From FEN-1279 sp964501535 (GTDB taxonomy: Bacteria > Bacteroidota > Ignavibacteria > Tepidaquicellales > Tepidaquicellaceae): DNA of 64,000 bases. The notes under the pieces are model-generated. The model had not been told where the DNA came from. It ran no database searches and saw nothing but the letters and a program-made list of their open reading frames with translations. The DNA is taken from the NCBI GenBank assembly GCA_964501535.1, contig CAZCSV010000003.1, positions 186,001 through 250,000 on the forward strand, given 5' to 3'. Numbering within the stretch: position 1 is the first letter of the stretch; each line of letters starts with the position of its first letter. A program made the position numbers and the translations under genes. Of this stretch, positions 38,246 to 47,971 are shown one piece after another.

Positions 38246-40273
38246 ATGTTAAAGAAAAATTTATTTCTTCTTGCAATAGCTTTACTGTTTTCGGGATTTA
38301 TTTATTCCCAGGAAAAATATTTTATGGAGGAGAATATCGACAAGTCGGTAAATCCCGGCGATGATTTTTTCCTTTACGCAAACGGGACATTCATAAAAAA
38401 TCATCCGATTCCGGCATCGGAATCCTTATACGGGATATTTAATTTGATTAATGACGATGTATATGAATACCTGAAAAAAATCTGCATCGAAGCCATGAAC
38501 GACAATACGGCGGTCAAGGGAAGCAACACGCAAAAAATCGGCGATTTCTTTTTCAGCGGAATGGATTCGGCAAACATCGAAAAGCAGGGTTTGGCGCCCC
38601 TGAAAAAGTGGCTCGATAAGATAGACAGAATCGAGAATACCGGCGATGCGTTAAAAGTTACAGCCGAACTGCACACTCAGGGAATATATCCGCTTTACAT
38701 TTTTTACACGGGTCAGGACGATATGCAGAGCAGTGTATACAAGGTTTTCCTTTATCAGGGAGGTATAGGATTGCCAAACAGGGATTATTATTTCAAGGAT
38801 GATGAAAGGACCAAAAACATACGTTCAAAATATCTGAAGCACATAGAAAATCTTCTTGTATTGACCGGCTACAGCAGAGGCGATGCGGCTGATGCGTCAA
38901 AGGAAATAATGAAACTCGAGACACAGCTTGCAAAATCATCGCGTAATCTAGAGGAACTTCGTGATTCATATGCAAATTACAACAGAAGGACTTTTAAGGA
39001 ATTATCAAGTATTACTCCGTCGATTAACTGGAAAGATGTTTTTAAAATTTACGGGGTTAAGAAAACCGATACGGTGATAGTATGCCAGCCGGAATTTTAC
39101 GTGGAAGTAGAGAAAGTATTAAACGATTACAATATCGAAGCAATCAAGAATTATTTAAAGTGGAATCTTATAGACCAGACAGCCGAACTTCTGAGCAGTA
39201 AATTCAACAGCGAGCATTTCGATTTCCACGGTAAAATACTCTCAGGCACGACGGAGCAGAGACCCAGGTTCAAGAGGGTTCTCGACAACACTAACAACCT
39301 TTTAGGCGAAATACTCGGAATGGAATACGTCAGGATATATTTTACTCCGGAGGATAAAGCAAGGACGAAGCAGATGGTGGAAAATGTATTTTCGGCATTT
39401 GCAGAGAGGATAAAAAATCTCGACTGGATGAGCGAAGCAACGAAGGAAAAAGCGTTACAGAAGCTCAGCAAAGTGGATAAAAAAATCGGATATCCGGATA
39501 AATGGAAAGATTATTCCACGTTAGAAATCAGTAGAGATTCTTACCTGACGAATATTTTCAATGCAAATTACTGGGATTTCAGAAAGAACATAGATAAGAT
39601 GGACAAGCCGGTCGACAAGACAGAATGGCACATGAATCCCCAGACATGCAATGCATATTACAGTTCATCGAATAACGAAATCGTACTGCCTGTTGCGGTA
39701 ATGACAGTTCCGGGAAAAAAGATGGGTGAGCTCGACGATGCATTTTTATACGGTTACGTCGGTGCGAGTACTATTGGACACGAGCTTACACACGGATTCG
39801 ATGATGAAGGCAGGAATTACGATGCCGAAGGTAATCTGAAGGGCTGGTGGACAGCAGAAGATTCAGCCAAGTTCGTTGCTAAAGCACAGAAGCTGGTCGA
39901 CCAGTTCAATAATTATATAGTTCTCGAGAATATGCATATCAACGGAAAAGCAACGTTAGGTGAAAACATAGCCGACCTGGCGGGGCTTGTTTTGGGTTAT
40001 GAAGCACTTAAGAAAACAAAGGAATGGCAGGACAACAAGATTATAGGCGGATTCACTCCCGACCAGAGATATTTTCTCGGTTATGCTTTTTCCTGGGCGG
40101 TGTATTACAGGGATGAACTGCTTGCAAGAAGGGTGATGACGGATGTGCATTCCCCGCCGTTTTTAAGAATCAACGGACCTATGTCGAATCTGAAGGAATT
40201 CTACAATGCATTCGGAGTGAAAGAAGGAGACAAGCTTTATAGGCAGGAAAGCGAAAGGGTAAAAATCTGGTAA
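38246..40273 (+). CDS. M13 family metallopeptidase (neprilysin/PepO-like)
   Basis: A 675-residue secreted zinc endopeptidase. The signal peptide (residues 1-21) is followed by the M13 N-terminal domain, starting with the SVNPGDDFFLYANGTFI hallmark. The C-terminal catalytic domain contains the zinc motif HELTH (His512, Glu513, His516) in IGHELTHGFDDEGRN and the third ligand Glu573 in GENIADLAGL. The C-terminus VKIW resembles the usual CRVW with Cys replaced. The gene follows the S24 repressor by 64 bases and may be in a separate transcript. Confidence 0.94.
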   Translation: MLKKNLFLLAIALLFSGFIYSQEKYFMEENIDKSVNPGDDFFLYANGTFIKNHPIPASESLYGIFNLINDDVYEYLKKICIEAMNDNTAVKGSNTQKIGDFFFSGMDSANIEKQGLAPLKKWLDKIDRIENTGDALKVTAELHTQGIYPLYIFYTGQDDMQSSVYKVFLYQGGIGLPNRDYYFKDDERTKNIRSKYLKHIENLLVLTGYSRGDAADASKEIMKLETQLAKSSRNLEELRDSYANYNRRTFKELSSITPSINWKDVFKIYGVKKTDTVIVCQPEFYVEVEKVLNDYNIEAIKNYLKWNLIDQTAELLSSKFNSEHFDFHGKILSGTTEQRPRFKRVLDNTNNLLGEILGMEYVRIYFTPEDKARTKQMVENVFSAFAERIKNLDWMSEATKEKALQKLSKVDKKIGYPDKWKDYSTLEISRDSYLTNIFNANYWDFRKNIDKMDKPVDKTEWHMNPQTCNAYYSSSNNEIVLPVAVMTVPGKKMGELDDAFLYGYVGASTIGHELTHGFDDEGRNYDAEGNLKGWWTAEDSAKFVAKAQKLVDQFNNYIVLENMHINGKATLGENIADLAGLVLGYEALKKTKEWQDNKIIGGFTPDQRYFLGYAFSWAVYYRDELLARRVMTDVHSPPFLRINGPMSNLKEFYNAFGVKEGDKLYRQESERVKIW

Positions 40274-40285
40274 GAATAGTTGAAA

Positions 40286-40416
40286 GCTTATAAAGTTCAT
40301 AAAGTTTATAAAGCCGGAGCGAAGCGGAGATTTTGTTTACGGAATTATAATGTTATAAGTTTTAGTGAAGAGACGATTTTAAAATTGTACATTATACATT
40401 GAACATTGTACATTGA
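40286..40416. repeat. Intergenic direct-repeat tract before the tRNA
   Basis: Two short repeat tracts: TATAAAGTTCATAAAGTTTATAAAG (about 40289-40313, quoted here only by its CATAAAGTTTATAAAG part) and a chain of ACATT(G) units at 40385-40415 (TTGTACATTATACATTG and so on). No gene lies between the M13 stop and the tRNA. The ACATTG chain is typical of low-complexity intergenic repeats of this phylum. Confidence 0.55.
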
Positions 40417-40462
40417 AAAAATACTTTTAAATAAGTATTTTGTTCACTCAAAAAGAAACGTT

Positions 40463-40536
40463 GCCGGGATAGCTCAGTTGGTTAGAGCGTCGGAATCATA
40501 ATCCGCAGGTCGAGGGTTCAAATCCCCCTCCCGGTA
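40463..40536 (+). tRNA. tRNA with CAU anticodon (Met, or Ile2)
   Basis: A 74-nucleotide cloverleaf: acceptor GCCGGGA paired with TCCCGGT, D-arm GCTC/GAGC with loop AGTTGGTTA, anticodon stem TCGGA/TCCGC, loop ATCATAA with CAT at 40497-40499, T-arm GAGGG/CCCCC with loop TTCAAAT. There is one A-C mismatch in the T stem and a U-C mismatch at the base of the anticodon stem. The discriminator is A and no CCA is encoded. The G1-U72 pair argues against an initiator tRNA, which normally has a C-A mismatch. Elongator Met and lysidine-modified Ile2 cannot be told apart here. Confidence 0.9.
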
Positions 40537-40540
40537 CGAA

Positions 40541-40575
40541 AAAACCCCGAAATCATAGTGATTTCGGGGTTTTTT
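40541..40575 (+). terminator. Intrinsic terminator of the tRNA gene
   Basis: A perfect 15-base stem (ACCCCGAAATCA and TGATTTCGGGGT with flanking A and T runs) around TAG, right after the tRNA. Confidence 0.88.
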
Positions 40576-40670
40576 TAAAATAGAGGATATATTCGAGCAT
40601 TCCAATATTAAATTTTTTATTAAGATACTATAAATATATTATTTTATTAAATAATTATTTATTTTAGGTT

Positions 40671-41690
40671 ATGGCGAAGGCATTCGAAATAGAGGGATTT
40701 GATGTAAACAAAAGTCTGACTGAATGTCTTCATTCATTATTTAAAACCAAAACGGAAGAATTATATTTTCATTACGAGCAGTTGTTCGGGAACAACGATA
40801 TCGAGATTCTTCACAACACGAGAGTATCTTCACGCAGGTTAATTGCACTTTTCAAAGTTTTCCGTCCCATGTTCCCGCAGAAAAAATATTTAAAAATTTA
40901 TCAGCCACTATACGATTTTAAAAATCTGTTGGGACCGGTGAGAGAAAATGATGTACTGCTGAAAATGATAGGAGATTACATATCAGGATTCATACAGCAG
41001 GATGTAAAAGCTGTAATGCTTTTTTTTGCAAAACTTAAGAATGATAATATTACTGCAAGGGCAAAACTGCACAAAAACAGAGAGCTGAAGGACTTCAGGA
41101 ATCACATAGCAAAGCTTTTTAAATTTTACGATAAATATTTAATCAGGCCTAAAAAGAGCATAGACATTCTGGATATAAACCTGAACTTCAAAGAAAACGG
41201 AGCATTAATATTCCCGATATTATTCGATAAAGTGAACAGGTATTTCGACAAGGTGCAAAATCATCCAAGGAACAAGCCGGAACTGCACAGGATGAGAATA
41301 AAGGCAAAACCTTTAAGATACACGATGGAGCTTTATCTGAAGGCGTACGGTGAGGATTTCAAAAAAAACTACGAGGAAATCAAATTATTCGTGGAGAAAT
41401 CAGGAGACATTCACGATATCGACGTAATAACAGAGCACGTAACGAGTTACCTGAAAGAGCTCAGGATTTATAACGACACACAGAAGGGAAAGAAGGAAAA
41501 AATACCTACAAAATCCTTGCGCGAATACTTAAAATTTTTAAAATCGAGACGCACGGCGATTTTCAATGAAGTCTGTGAACTGTTAAACAGCTGGGAAGAA
41601 AAGGATTTCAGGTCTCGACTCGAAAATTCCATATCGGGTATTACTCAGACTACCGACACCGAAATTTCCGACAACATTCATGACATTTAA
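40671..41690 (+). CDS. CHAD domain protein
   Basis: A 339-residue cytoplasmic, highly basic helical protein. It has CHAD-type motifs: the N-terminal HNTRVSSRRLIALFKVF and the second-half ELHRMRIKAKPLRYTMEL with conserved His/Arg/Lys that bind anionic polymers. CHAD proteins bind polyphosphate and are found at polyphosphate granules. No ppk or CYTH gene is nearby. It follows the tRNA terminator as a single gene and ends at a bidirectional terminator. Confidence 0.88.
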   Translation: MAKAFEIEGFDVNKSLTECLHSLFKTKTEELYFHYEQLFGNNDIEILHNTRVSSRRLIALFKVFRPMFPQKKYLKIYQPLYDFKNLLGPVRENDVLLKMIGDYISGFIQQDVKAVMLFFAKLKNDNITARAKLHKNRELKDFRNHIAKLFKFYDKYLIRPKKSIDILDINLNFKENGALIFPILFDKVNRYFDKVQNHPRNKPELHRMRIKAKPLRYTMELYLKAYGEDFKKNYEEIKLFVEKSGDIHDIDVITEHVTSYLKELRIYNDTQKGKKEKIPTKSLREYLKFLKSRRTAIFNEVCELLNSWEEKDFRSRLENSISGITQTTDTEISDNIHDI

Positions 41691-41701
41691 AGTGTAAAAA
41701 A

Positions 41702-41735
41702 AAAAGCAGCAAAGAATAACATCTTTGCTGCTTTT
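41702..41735. terminator. Bidirectional intrinsic terminator
   Basis: Arms AAAAGCAGCAAAG and CTTTGCTGCTTTT around AATAACAT, flanked by A and T runs. It serves both the CHAD gene (plus) and the subtilase (minus). Confidence 0.88.
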
Positions 41736-41753
41736 AGTAAATGTGTTTATACT

Positions 41754-44636
41754 TTATTTCACCAGAATCATTCTCTTTATATCCGAGAATTTATTTGTAG
41801 TCATACGATAGAAATACAGTCCGCTTGAGAGCATCGAGCCATTGAAATTGAATTCATAATAACCAGCATTAAGTTTTTCATTAAGCAAGGTCATCACTTC
41901 CCTGCCAAGCACGTCATAAATTTTCAAGCTCACGAAATCATTTTCAGGAATAGCGAACTTAATATTCGTCGATGGATTGAACGGATTCGGATAATTCTGC
42001 ATCAATTCATATTTCTTTGGCAGTAAATCTGAAATCTGTTTCACGCCCACGGAATTATATTTATTTCTTGCAATTGTAGACTGGTTGAGCAAATCCATAA
42101 GGTTATTGCCCTTGAGAATCGCAAAGCCCACAGTAACGCTCTGGTTAGCGGGAATATTAATCGGACCGTATGCCAGAGTAAATCCTGAGCCGTCAGGACC
42201 CAGAGAATCACCCGAAATTCCGCTGCTCAGCGAGAGCCATTTTTCTTCGGTTGTAAATCCGTTTAAAAGATCCGATACAGGCATCGCTTTAAAGTTCATA
42301 TTCTGATTCGTCATCGCCGCAATACCGAGATACGGGTAAGGCGCATATGTATAATAAGTATATCCCAATTTATTTGTTGCATTATATCTTGTCATATTAT
42401 CGCTTGCAAAATTGCCGTTTGGAGAGAAGAGGGTAAATATACCCGCATAGAGATTGCTTAAAGCAGTCGAATTCGTATTTTTAATATTATATCTCAACAG
42501 TATATAATTCGAATCGCTGGCAGAATTAAAAGCAAAGCTTTCGGAAGTTACTTCTACACCAATTTTGTTCGTGCCGGCTCCGTCGTCATTAAACTTTCCG
42601 TTACCGTCCTGAGCCGAAACCGTTCCGGGTTTGGTCAGGTTATAGGTTTTCAAGGCAACAAAATCCGTATCCGAAGTGTTGGCAGGGGTTGTTCCTCTTC
42701 TGCTTACATCGGATACTTTAGTATTACTTATTCCTATCATTAATCCGCCTTCATAAATCTGGTTGACGTTGTCGTTATAGAGCATCAATCCCGAGCCGTA
42801 CGTCTGGGCTTTCTTGCCGATTGCACCGTCATTTGTCAAAGCGAGTTTCAGGTTGTTTACATTATGAACCGCGAATCCCTGTCTGAATTTCAGAGTGAAA
42901 GTGTTAGCACTGTTATCAGTATAGCAGGTTGCACCGTTTGAAACAGTAAACGTCACGTTCTTATCGAAAGGACAGGTTGATTTTGCTTTAACCCTGAAAG
43001 TATTAGTAATACTGGTGCTAAAAGTACCGTATGCAGGAATACTACCGACGTACACTGAATCCTGAACTATTTCCACGTTTGCATCCGTTGTAGTCAACCG
43101 AATCGAAGCATTGCTGCCCGCTATGAACGTATTTTTAAATGTAATTGAGACAGGTATGACTTCTCCGACATCATACACCTTATCGTTATTTCCGTAAAGA
43201 GAATCGTTATGGACAAAAGATGTAATTTTTAAAATCGGATAATCGGATAAACATTTAAATGAATTGACCCTGCCTGTTCCCAGCAGTCCTACGTAACTGG
43301 GATTAAGATTATAAATACTATCGACTCCAATCAATAATCTGTCAACCACCTGCTGTGGTGTCCACGAAGGATATTTTGACCTGATTAAAGCAACTGTTCC
43401 AACGGTAATGGGTGTAGACATCGAAGTCCCGTCAAGCGATGCATAGGTATTATTGTACAATGTACTGAGTATATTTTGTCCCGGGGCGCTCACATCTACG
43501 GTCGAATGGAAATTCGAGAATGTAGTTTTAATATCACTCGAATTTGTAGCCGCGCAGGATACAACATTATCGTACGAAGCAGGATACCTTGCCCAGTTCT
43601 GACCGACTCCGTTAGCATCGCCATTTCCGGCAGAGGCACAGATAACGGTTCCGTTTGCCCAGGCGCTATTCACAACAGATTGAGTATAAGCACTGTAATA
43701 AGAGCTTCCATAGCTGCAGTTGATGACCTTAGCTCCGTTTTGGTACAGGTAAGTGATTCCCATATCCGTATTATAGAGCGAAGATAAAGGATTCGAATCG
43801 TCGGTATGTTTGGTATATAACATTTTAATCTTGAATCCGATACCGGCACCGTGCACTGCATTATCAGTGACCTGTGAGGCGCATCCACCTACGTGAGAGC
43901 CGTGAGTATTACCGCTCGGCATTATACTCGGGTCATTATCGCCGCCCCAGAAGTCCCATCCTCGCCAGTCATCGATGTATCCGTTTGCATCGTCGTCAAT
44001 TCCATTTGTTGGATTTTCTATCCATCTTATTTTCAAATTAGCCTGAAGGTCAGGGTGGTCGAAATCGGTACCCGAGTCAACAATACCGACGAGAACATTC
44101 GTATCTCCCTTACACAAATCCCACGCCTGGTACGAATTTATTTTAGCAATATGCCACTGACCATTAATCACCGGGTCATTAGGTATATAATCCGGTTCAT
44201 AGACAAAGCTCGGTTCGACCCAGTCTATCAAATTACCGAATTTGCTTTTTATCAATGAAGATAAGTCGAACGGGTCAACAGCTTTATCATATTTCACGCA
44301 AAATATTTTTGCGAGTTCTTCGTCGCCGATTTTTCTTTTAGAAACGACTTTATTCAGCGGATGATTTTGTGTTACCTTTTTAACCGAATAACCGGCTAAA
44401 TAATCATCGAGATTCTGAATCCCGGTTTTATCGGCACTGAAATTCAGAACTTCGCTTTTAAATTTAACATTGATAACACCCACCTGATACATTTTTCCGG
44501 GACCTCTATAAATCACCTTCCCGTTTAAAATTTTATATTCTCCGTTATCCCTGAAGCTTAAGAAGGGAAAACTAAGTAAAACTGCCAAAAGCATCAAAAT
44601 ACTTTTTTGCAATCTGTATTTCGTAATTGTTTTCAT
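41754..44636 (-). CDS. Secreted subtilisin-like protease (S8) with T9SS sorting domain
   Basis: A 960-residue secreted serine protease. After a signal peptide and an inhibitor-like propeptide (to ~residue 145) the S8 domain shows the triad Asp187 (VGIVDSGTDFDHPDL), His245 (GNTHGSHVGG) and Ser403 (DGTSMSTPITVGTVALI), with oxyanion Asn336. Beta-sandwich domains with many Asn/Thr follow, and the last ~80 residues form a T9SS sorting domain (MQNYPNPFNPST, ending KRMILVK). It is likely used with the M14 peptidase to digest extracellular protein. No promoter beyond an AT-rich leader is recognised. Confidence 0.94.
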   Translation of the reverse strand: MKTITKYRLQKSILMLLAVLLSFPFLSFRDNGEYKILNGKVIYRGPGKMYQVGVINVKFKSEVLNFSADKTGIQNLDDYLAGYSVKKVTQNHPLNKVVSKRKIGDEELAKIFCVKYDKAVDPFDLSSLIKSKFGNLIDWVEPSFVYEPDYIPNDPVINGQWHIAKINSYQAWDLCKGDTNVLVGIVDSGTDFDHPDLQANLKIRWIENPTNGIDDDANGYIDDWRGWDFWGGDNDPSIMPSGNTHGSHVGGCASQVTDNAVHGAGIGFKIKMLYTKHTDDSNPLSSLYNTDMGITYLYQNGAKVINCSYGSSYYSAYTQSVVNSAWANGTVICASAGNGDANGVGQNWARYPASYDNVVSCAATNSSDIKTTFSNFHSTVDVSAPGQNILSTLYNNTYASLDGTSMSTPITVGTVALIRSKYPSWTPQQVVDRLLIGVDSIYNLNPSYVGLLGTGRVNSFKCLSDYPILKITSFVHNDSLYGNNDKVYDVGEVIPVSITFKNTFIAGSNASIRLTTTDANVEIVQDSVYVGSIPAYGTFSTSITNTFRVKAKSTCPFDKNVTFTVSNGATCYTDNSANTFTLKFRQGFAVHNVNNLKLALTNDGAIGKKAQTYGSGLMLYNDNVNQIYEGGLMIGISNTKVSDVSRRGTTPANTSDTDFVALKTYNLTKPGTVSAQDGNGKFNDDGAGTNKIGVEVTSESFAFNSASDSNYILLRYNIKNTNSTALSNLYAGIFTLFSPNGNFASDNMTRYNATNKLGYTYYTYAPYPYLGIAAMTNQNMNFKAMPVSDLLNGFTTEEKWLSLSSGISGDSLGPDGSGFTLAYGPINIPANQSVTVGFAILKGNNLMDLLNQSTIARNKYNSVGVKQISDLLPKKYELMQNYPNPFNPSTNIKFAIPENDFVSLKIYDVLGREVMTLLNEKLNAGYYEFNFNGSMLSSGLYFYRMTTNKFSDIKRMILVK

Positions 44637-44770
44637 TAAATTTAAATTAAGATTAAAAATTTATTATTTAAGACGTTATAAATACAAAGATACATAAAAT
44701 AATAAAATAATAAAATTGCATATACAAACAAGGGATTTAAACCTAAAAAAACAGCAGTTTTTGTTTTTTT

Positions 44771-44783
44771 GAAACAATGTTTC
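44771..44783. promoter_or_regulatory. Candidate TetR operator, half 1
   Basis: A 13-base palindrome GAAAC-AAT-GTTTC in the 275-base divergent region between the subtilase and the TetR gene. The same GAAAC/GTTTC half-sites recur at 44869-44896. Confidence 0.45.
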
Positions 44784-44868
44784 CCAATATTTCGTAGAAT
44801 ACATAACAATTTCTTAATATTACAATACAATTTTTTATATTGACAGTAAAATCGAGTTTGATTATTTT

Positions 44869-44896
44869 GGAAACTAAATAAACGATAACAGTTTCC
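44869..44896. promoter_or_regulatory. Candidate TetR operator, half 2
   Basis: GGAAACT and AGTTTCC as inverted arms with a 14-base centre, ending 15 bases before the TetR start codon. TetR repressors usually bind palindromes in their own promoter; this placement suits autoregulation of the whole efflux operon. Inference only. Confidence 0.5.
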
Positions 44897-44911
44897 GAGA
44901 AACAAGAAAAA

Positions 44912-45529
44912 ATGAAAGAAAGAGATATAATTTTAAAATTCGCAGGAGAGAAATTTTACAGAGAAGGATTCAACAAGACATCGATGGATGAGATAGCCTC
45001 TTATTTACATATAAGCAAGAAGACAATATACAAGTATTTCCCATCAAAAGATTTTCTAATAGAAGCGTTAATAGACGGCAATTGCGAGTATCATCTCGAA
45101 AATGAAATAAGAATACTCAAGCAAGATGCAAATATAGTAAAAAAGATAGTACTTATGATTCAGTTCAATCTGAATGATTTTTCGAAATTCAGCGAAAAAT
45201 GGCTTAACGATTTGCAGATTCATAAACCCGAACTATGGAACAAATACATGAAATTCAAAAATGACAAGCATTATAATCATTTCAAAAGAATATACAATGA
45301 AGGAAGAAAGGAAAGACTATTAAAGGATATACCAATGGATTTAATATTAAACGGAATCGAGACAATAGTAAAAGGTGTTTTACATACTGACTTTCTAATT
45401 AACAGTAAATTATCATTCAAACAGGCATTAAATTATTCGATAGATATATTAATCAGCGGTATTTTAACGATTAAAGGATTAAAAATATACAATAAAGAGA
45501 AAAATTTATTGAAGTTATACAAATTTTAA
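44912..45529 (+). CDS. TetR/AcrR family repressor
   Basis: A 205-residue regulator with the TetR helix-turn-helix at the N-terminus (EKFYREGFNKTSMDEIASYL, HISKKTIYKYFPSK; residues ~10-55) and a helical C-terminal ligand domain of typical length. It is the first gene of an efflux operon (19-base gap to the tolC-type gene), so it probably represses it and is relieved by an exported compound. Confidence 0.9.
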   Translation: MKERDIILKFAGEKFYREGFNKTSMDEIASYLHISKKTIYKYFPSKDFLIEALIDGNCEYHLENEIRILKQDANIVKKIVLMIQFNLNDFSKFSEKWLNDLQIHKPELWNKYMKFKNDKHYNHFKRIYNEGRKERLLKDIPMDLILNGIETIVKGVLHTDFLINSKLSFKQALNYSIDILISGILTIKGLKIYNKEKNLLKLYKF

Positions 45530-45547
45530 AAATAGAAAAAAAATAAA

Positions 45548-46858
45548 ATGATAAAAAAGATTATATTACTAAGTTTTTTTGTGTTGGCAGGTTTGAATCT
45601 TTCGAATGCACAGTATAAAAAATCCTACACACTTGGTGAGGCAATATCCGAAGCGATGAAAAACAACACGACTTTAATTAATGCCCGTTTCGACAGACTG
45701 AAAGCTGAGGAAAAAGTATCTCAGACATATAACGAGAATCTGATTCCGTCTCTAACGCTGAGCTCACAGTACTATCAGGCGATTAAAAAACAGGTTTTTA
45801 ATATTTTCGGACAAAACTATGAAATAGGTACAGATAATACTTTGACTCATACCTTCGAAGCATCCGAGCCGATACCTTTTTTAGGGACACCAGTTTTCTC
45901 GGGAATAAGGATTGCGGAATATTACGAAAATCTTCAGAAGGAAAATGTTGCGGCTGTCGAGAGTAAAATAAAAACCGAGGTCAAGAAATCTTACTATAAC
46001 GTATTATTTCTGAAGGAAGTCCTGGAGGTGAACAATAAAAGTCTTCAGAATTCCATAGACAACTTCACGGTCGTCGAGGCAAGGTACAGAAACGGCGTCA
46101 ACACTGAGTTCGATTATTTAAGAGCAAAGGTAAAAGTTGAATCGTCAAAGCCAAATGTATCCCAGGCAGAAAGCAACCTGTCAATCAGCAAAAAACTTTT
46201 TAAAAACGCATTGGGATTAAAGGGAAACGAAGAAGTGGATGTAATCGGGGTTTTAACTTATGACAGTTCTGAAGTATTTGGTACGACCGATGACATACTC
46301 AGGAAGATTGCAGAAAACAACGTATCGGTAAGGCAGTTGAATATCAGTCAGTTGATTAACAAAGAACTTGTAACAATAGACAACGCATCATATTTACCAA
46401 AGTTATACTTGTTTGCGCAGTATCAGTTTGCGGCAAATGAAAACAACGATAAACCGTTTTTGGACTGGAGGTATTACAACATTTTTTATGCAGGTGTCGG
46501 GCTGAAATGGGATTTGAATTTTTTAAGGAACACATACAAGAAAAAGCAATCCGTACTCGAGGTCAAAAAGACTGAAGAGACAATAACAGACGTAAAGCAA
46601 AAGCTTAAAATTTCAGGGCAGAATATCATTTTAAAGATGGACGATGCAAAGAAAAGGATAACGGCAAATCTCGAGACGGTGAAGCTTGCAGAAAAAGGAC
46701 TTGAGCTCGCGAACATAAGTTTTAAAAATGGAGCAATAAATCAGATAGACGTGCTCGATGCAGAACTAATGGTAAATCAAAGCAGGCTTGCATATTTACA
46801 GGCAATATATGATTACCTGACGGCAAAAGCAGAGCTCGAGGAACTGCTGGAAAAATAA
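45548..46858 (+). CDS. TolC-family outer-membrane efflux protein
   Basis: A 436-residue protein: signal peptide ending LNLSNAQ, then two repeats of the outer-membrane efflux domain, with long alpha-helical stretches (KNNTTLINARFDRLKAEEKV; GVNTEFDYLRAKVKVESS; LANISFKNGAINQIDVLDAE). It forms the trimeric outer-membrane channel of a tripartite pump. It sits between the regulator and the adaptor, with 31-base spacing to the latter. Confidence 0.92.
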   Translation: MIKKIILLSFFVLAGLNLSNAQYKKSYTLGEAISEAMKNNTTLINARFDRLKAEEKVSQTYNENLIPSLTLSSQYYQAIKKQVFNIFGQNYEIGTDNTLTHTFEASEPIPFLGTPVFSGIRIAEYYENLQKENVAAVESKIKTEVKKSYYNVLFLKEVLEVNNKSLQNSIDNFTVVEARYRNGVNTEFDYLRAKVKVESSKPNVSQAESNLSISKKLFKNALGLKGNEEVDVIGVLTYDSSEVFGTTDDILRKIAENNVSVRQLNISQLINKELVTIDNASYLPKLYLFAQYQFAANENNDKPFLDWRYYNIFYAGVGLKWDLNFLRNTYKKKQSVLEVKKTEETITDVKQKLKISGQNIILKMDDAKKRITANLETVKLAEKGLELANISFKNGAINQIDVLDAELMVNQSRLAYLQAIYDYLTAKAELEELLEK

Positions 46859-46907
46859 AACAAAAAGAAAAAAACAATAAGTAATTAAAATGCATAAAAT
46901 CAGAAAA

Positions 46908-47942
46908 ATGAAAAGACTTATTTATTTAGTTTTGCTTATCGCAATTACGGTATTTATTTCGGCTTGCGGTAAAAAACAGGAGAAGAAAGAAACGGAGAAA
47001 AAACTTTCACTGGTAAAGGTGAGAGAAATCAAAGGTGAAAAATTCACCGAGAGATATAAGATAATAGGAGTAGTAAAACCGAATACGAGCGCCAAGCTTT
47101 CTTCGGAAGAAGGGGGTATAATAACATATCTTTCCAAGGACAAAGGAAGCAGTGTAAGCAGAGGCGAAACGGTAGTTGTATTAAAAAAGGATTTCGATAA
47201 AGCTTCATACGACCAGGCGTTATCGCAGTATGAGCTTGCAAAAGACAATTACGAAAGGGCAGAAAAATTGTACCTCGAGAATGTAACCACAGAGCAGGTA
47301 TACACCAATGCAAAATTGCAAATGCAGATAGCAGAAAAGACGGTTGAAATGTACAGGACAAGGCTTGGCAAGGGTTACATAAAGTCACCGATAAGCGGTG
47401 TTGTAGACGCCAAATATATGAATTTAGGGGAAATGACGAGTCCCGGAGCACCGATACTAAGCATTGTGGACGTATCGAGAGTGAAAATCGAAGCAGGCAT
47501 TCCGGAAAAATACGTCACAAGGTTATCGAAAGGGAGGGAAGTAGAAATAACATTCGACGTATTACCCGATGAGAACTTCAGCGGACAGATATCCTACATA
47601 TCTCCGACGTTAAATTCGCAGAGCAGGACATTCGACATAGAAATCATACTCAATAACAAGGACAGAAAATTAAAGCCTGAAATGTCTGCAAATATATTCT
47701 TCACAAACATTGATTTGGATGATGCGGTAGTTCTGGAAAGGGATTCATTTGTAGACAACGGCGACGAACAATTTGTTTTTGTTCTTGAAAATGACATAGC
47801 AAAGAAAAAAATAATAAAGCTTGGCGGAGCTTCCGACAATAAAGTTTTGGTCACGGAAGGTTTGAATATTGGCGATAAGATTATTTATTACGGTTTCAGA
47901 GCTTTAGTTGACGGAGATAAAGTAAAAGTAATCAGCGAATAA
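46908..47942 (+). CDS. RND efflux periplasmic adaptor (membrane fusion protein), lipoprotein
   Basis: About 344 residues from the ATG at 46908 (another in-frame ATG lies 18 bases earlier). The MKRLIYLVLLIAITVFISAC N-terminus has a lipobox with the acylated Cys. The core shows the HlyD/AcrA order: barrel-sandwich start (NTSAKLSSEEGG), a helical hairpin (YDQALSQYELAKDNYERAEKL), lipoyl second half (GYIKSPISGVVDAKYMNLGE) and the beta barrel. It links TolC and the RND pump. 30 bases before the pump gene. Confidence 0.93.
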   Translation: MKRLIYLVLLIAITVFISACGKKQEKKETEKKLSLVKVREIKGEKFTERYKIIGVVKPNTSAKLSSEEGGIITYLSKDKGSSVSRGETVVVLKKDFDKASYDQALSQYELAKDNYERAEKLYLENVTTEQVYTNAKLQMQIAEKTVEMYRTRLGKGYIKSPISGVVDAKYMNLGEMTSPGAPILSIVDVSRVKIEAGIPEKYVTRLSKGREVEITFDVLPDENFSGQISYISPTLNSQSRTFDIEIILNNKDRKLKPEMSANIFFTNIDLDDAVVLERDSFVDNGDEQFVFVLENDIAKKKIIKLGGASDNKVLVTEGLNIGDKIIYYGFRALVDGDKVKVISE

Positions 47943-47971
47943 TTCTTTAAAATTACACAGACAAAAAGATT

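Noticed and set aside
40463..40536. tRNA as an integration site (att)
   Set aside because: No integrase, no partial tRNA duplicate downstream and the next gene (CHAD) is ordinary.
44642..44905. 87-residue minus-strand frame between the subtilase and TetR gene
   Set aside because: It overlaps the promoter region, is low-complexity and Cys/Tyr/Phe-rich from AT-rich DNA, and has no domain or coding pattern.
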